From positions 1 through 30,016 of IMG/VR virus record IMGVR_UViG_3300025137_000177: a stretch of 30,016 nt of DNA, one strand, 5' to 3'. The position numbers and the translations under genes are program-made. Shown here in pieces: positions 29,400 to 30,016 of this stretch. Origin of the DNA: a virus. A model generated the notes under the pieces. The model worked only from the letters and a program-made list of their open reading frames with translations, had not been told where the DNA came from and did no database searches. The number at the start of each line of letters is the position of its first letter. The first letter of the stretch is position 1.

Positions 29400-29652
29400 A
29401 ACAAGAAATATAATTTGGTATCATTCATCATCACCTCCGCAAATAATAGGAAATCATAGTAACGGGTGTTATATAGGTAATTATGACGGTTTGCATACTT
29501 GTTTAATAAACGCCAACAAACACAAGTGGAAATCCGTCACAGTATCACAAGATATTTTTGGAGATTATCATTTATTTCAAACAGAAAAACATTGGTTTAA
29601 ATATCCTAGTAAAAAAAATTTTATGGCAAACTATGAAACAATAAAAGTTTAG
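29392..29652 (+). CDS. unknown small protein of the rightward operon
   Basis: This 86-residue protein is not recognised. It is aromatic- and His-rich (IIWYHSSSPPQIIGNHSNG, CYIGNYDGLHTCLINANKHK, DYHLFQTEKHWFKYPSKK) and looks beta-type and compact. The ATG at 29392 is chosen over an in-frame one at 29362 because AAGGGG lies 6-7 bases before it. It overlaps the previous gene by 8 bases. A hairpin region follows its stop. Confidence 0.55.
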   Translation: MSKTRNIIWYHSSSPPQIIGNHSNGCYIGNYDGLHTCLINANKHKWKSVTVSQDIFGDYHLFQTEKHWFKYPSKKNFMANYETIKV

Positions 29653-29661
29653 TGTTTATGA

Positions 29662-29729
29662 TTACCCCTAGTTTTATAGCTAGGGGTAACGATAAGCGAC
29701 TAGGACACGCTTAAAACGCCACTAATGGC
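29662..29729 (+). other. cluster of three hairpins between small genes
   Basis: TTACCCCTAG (29662-29671) pairs with CTAGGGGTAA (29680-29689). A shorter stem, AAGCG/CGCTT (29694-29698 with 29708-29712), and GCCA/TGGC (29718-29721 with 29726-29729) follow. None is followed by a clear T-run, so this is not a standard terminator. It may be a structured leader of the next gene, a processing site or a small RNA. Confidence 0.5.
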
Positions 29730-29753
29730 ATAATAAAAAAGAAAGGTCATACA

Positions 29754-30008
29754 ATGAGTTATTATATTATAAATATCAAAGGCAGATATGAAATTCAAGA
29801 TTGGATTAATAGCAATCAAGAAAAAAATATGAAAGTGTTTGATTTATTGGCAGGCGGTATTGCATCGGAAATAAATAGAGATTCATTTCTTGATGAAGAT
29901 TTAAAAAATAATCAAGAGTTCGAATATGAAACACGTCTAAAAGACGGTAGGGGATACCCACTTAACATAAGACTAGGTTTAAATTGTTTCGATAAAATCG
30001 AAGCATAA
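29754..30008 (+). CDS. unknown small protein downstream of hairpin cluster
   Basis: This 84-residue protein is not recognised. It reads SYYIINIKGRYEIQDWINSN, then VFDLLAGGIASEINRDSF and a C-terminal half with ETRLKDGRGYPLNIRLGLN: an alpha/beta protein without membrane segment or visible catalytic motif. GAAAGG lies 8-9 bases before the ATG. Its own leader with hairpins sets it apart from the closely spaced genes before it, so it could be separately regulated. Confidence 0.55.
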   Translation: MSYYIINIKGRYEIQDWINSNQEKNMKVFDLLAGGIASEINRDSFLDEDLKNNQEFEYETRLKDGRGYPLNIRLGLNCFDKIEA

Positions 30009-30011
30009 ACA

Positions 30012-30016
30012 ATGAT
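30012..30016 (+). CDS. possible start of next gene, cut by window edge
   Basis: An ATG at 30012, 3 bases after the previous stop and in the sequence TAAACAATG also used before the genes at 28378 and 29193, may start the next gene of the operon. Only five bases are visible and no strong ribosome-binding site is seen. Confidence 0.3.

Noticed and set aside
1-30016. A novel defence or mobile-element system
   Set aside because: Nearly all of the window is accounted for by phage packaging, structural, lysis and recombination genes. The unassigned early genes could hide something new, but no effector domain is visible.

Overview
The window is part of the genome of a short-tailed (podovirus-type) bacteriophage, or of a prophage of that type. 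The virion gene set is T7-like in content and order: terminase, portal, scaffold, major capsid protein, two tail-tube (nozzle) proteins, three to four internal virion proteins, a tail fibre with a T7 gp17-like N-terminus, then lysis genes. The sequence is clearly AT-rich, and several small proteins resemble families seen in marine phages and cyanophages, so an aquatic host is plausible. No host gene, integrase, RNA polymerase, DNA polymerase, tRNA or rRNA is visible, so host, lifestyle and exact relatives cannot be fixed from this window.

Layout. (1) 1-2054, plus strand: the end of a rightward early/middle operon. It holds the C-terminal part of a PD-(D/E)XK nuclease, a small coiled-coil protein, a possible single-strand annealing protein and a small protein with an SSB-like C-terminal tip. 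Together these look like a phage recombination module. A two-hairpin region and one small gene follow. (2) About 2057-2092: a strong hairpin with T-runs on both sides, where the two convergent transcription units meet. (3) 2103-27686, minus strand: one long, tightly packed late operon. In transcription order (right to left) it holds terS, terL, an acyltransferase-like protein, two small proteins, portal, a Bbp19-like protein, scaffold, a small protein, major capsid protein, a beta-rich probable decoration protein, tail tube A, tail tube B, a gp13-like GNAT protein, internal virion proteins of 176, 913 and 1441 aa, a gp17-like fibre, an 807-aa lectin-type fibre/tip protein, a tail-assembly-chaperone-like protein, a one-TM holin candidate, a C-terminally anchored protein, a GTA-type holin candidate, and a run of very small Lys/Arg-rich proteins around a T4-type lysozyme. 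(4) 27687-28145: a gene-free, mostly AT-rich control region with a small GC-rich island, between divergent transcription units. (5) 28146-30016, plus strand: the start of a rightward early operon of small unknown proteins, several preceded by nearly identical leader/ribosome-binding sequences.

The simplest model is one divergent control region (27.7-28.1 kb) and one convergent terminator (about 2.06 kb). Rightward early genes would leave the window at the right end; if the genome is circular or permuted they could re-enter at the left end as the recombination genes. Five genes too short to appear among the longer open reading frames were found by hand: 2103-2219, 2948-3067, 3333-3458, 3697-3876 and 4701-4862. 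They are linked to their neighbours by close spacing or by ATGA/TAATG overlaps.

The structural part is ordinary for this phage type. The points most worth a second look are the recombination module with its SSB-like tip, the cysteine at the catalytic aspartate position of the T4-type lysozyme, the muramidase-like domain on the giant internal virion protein, the HlyC-like protein lacking the expected histidine, the cluster of basic miniproteins, the repeated modules in the fibre tip, and the GC island with repeats upstream of terS.
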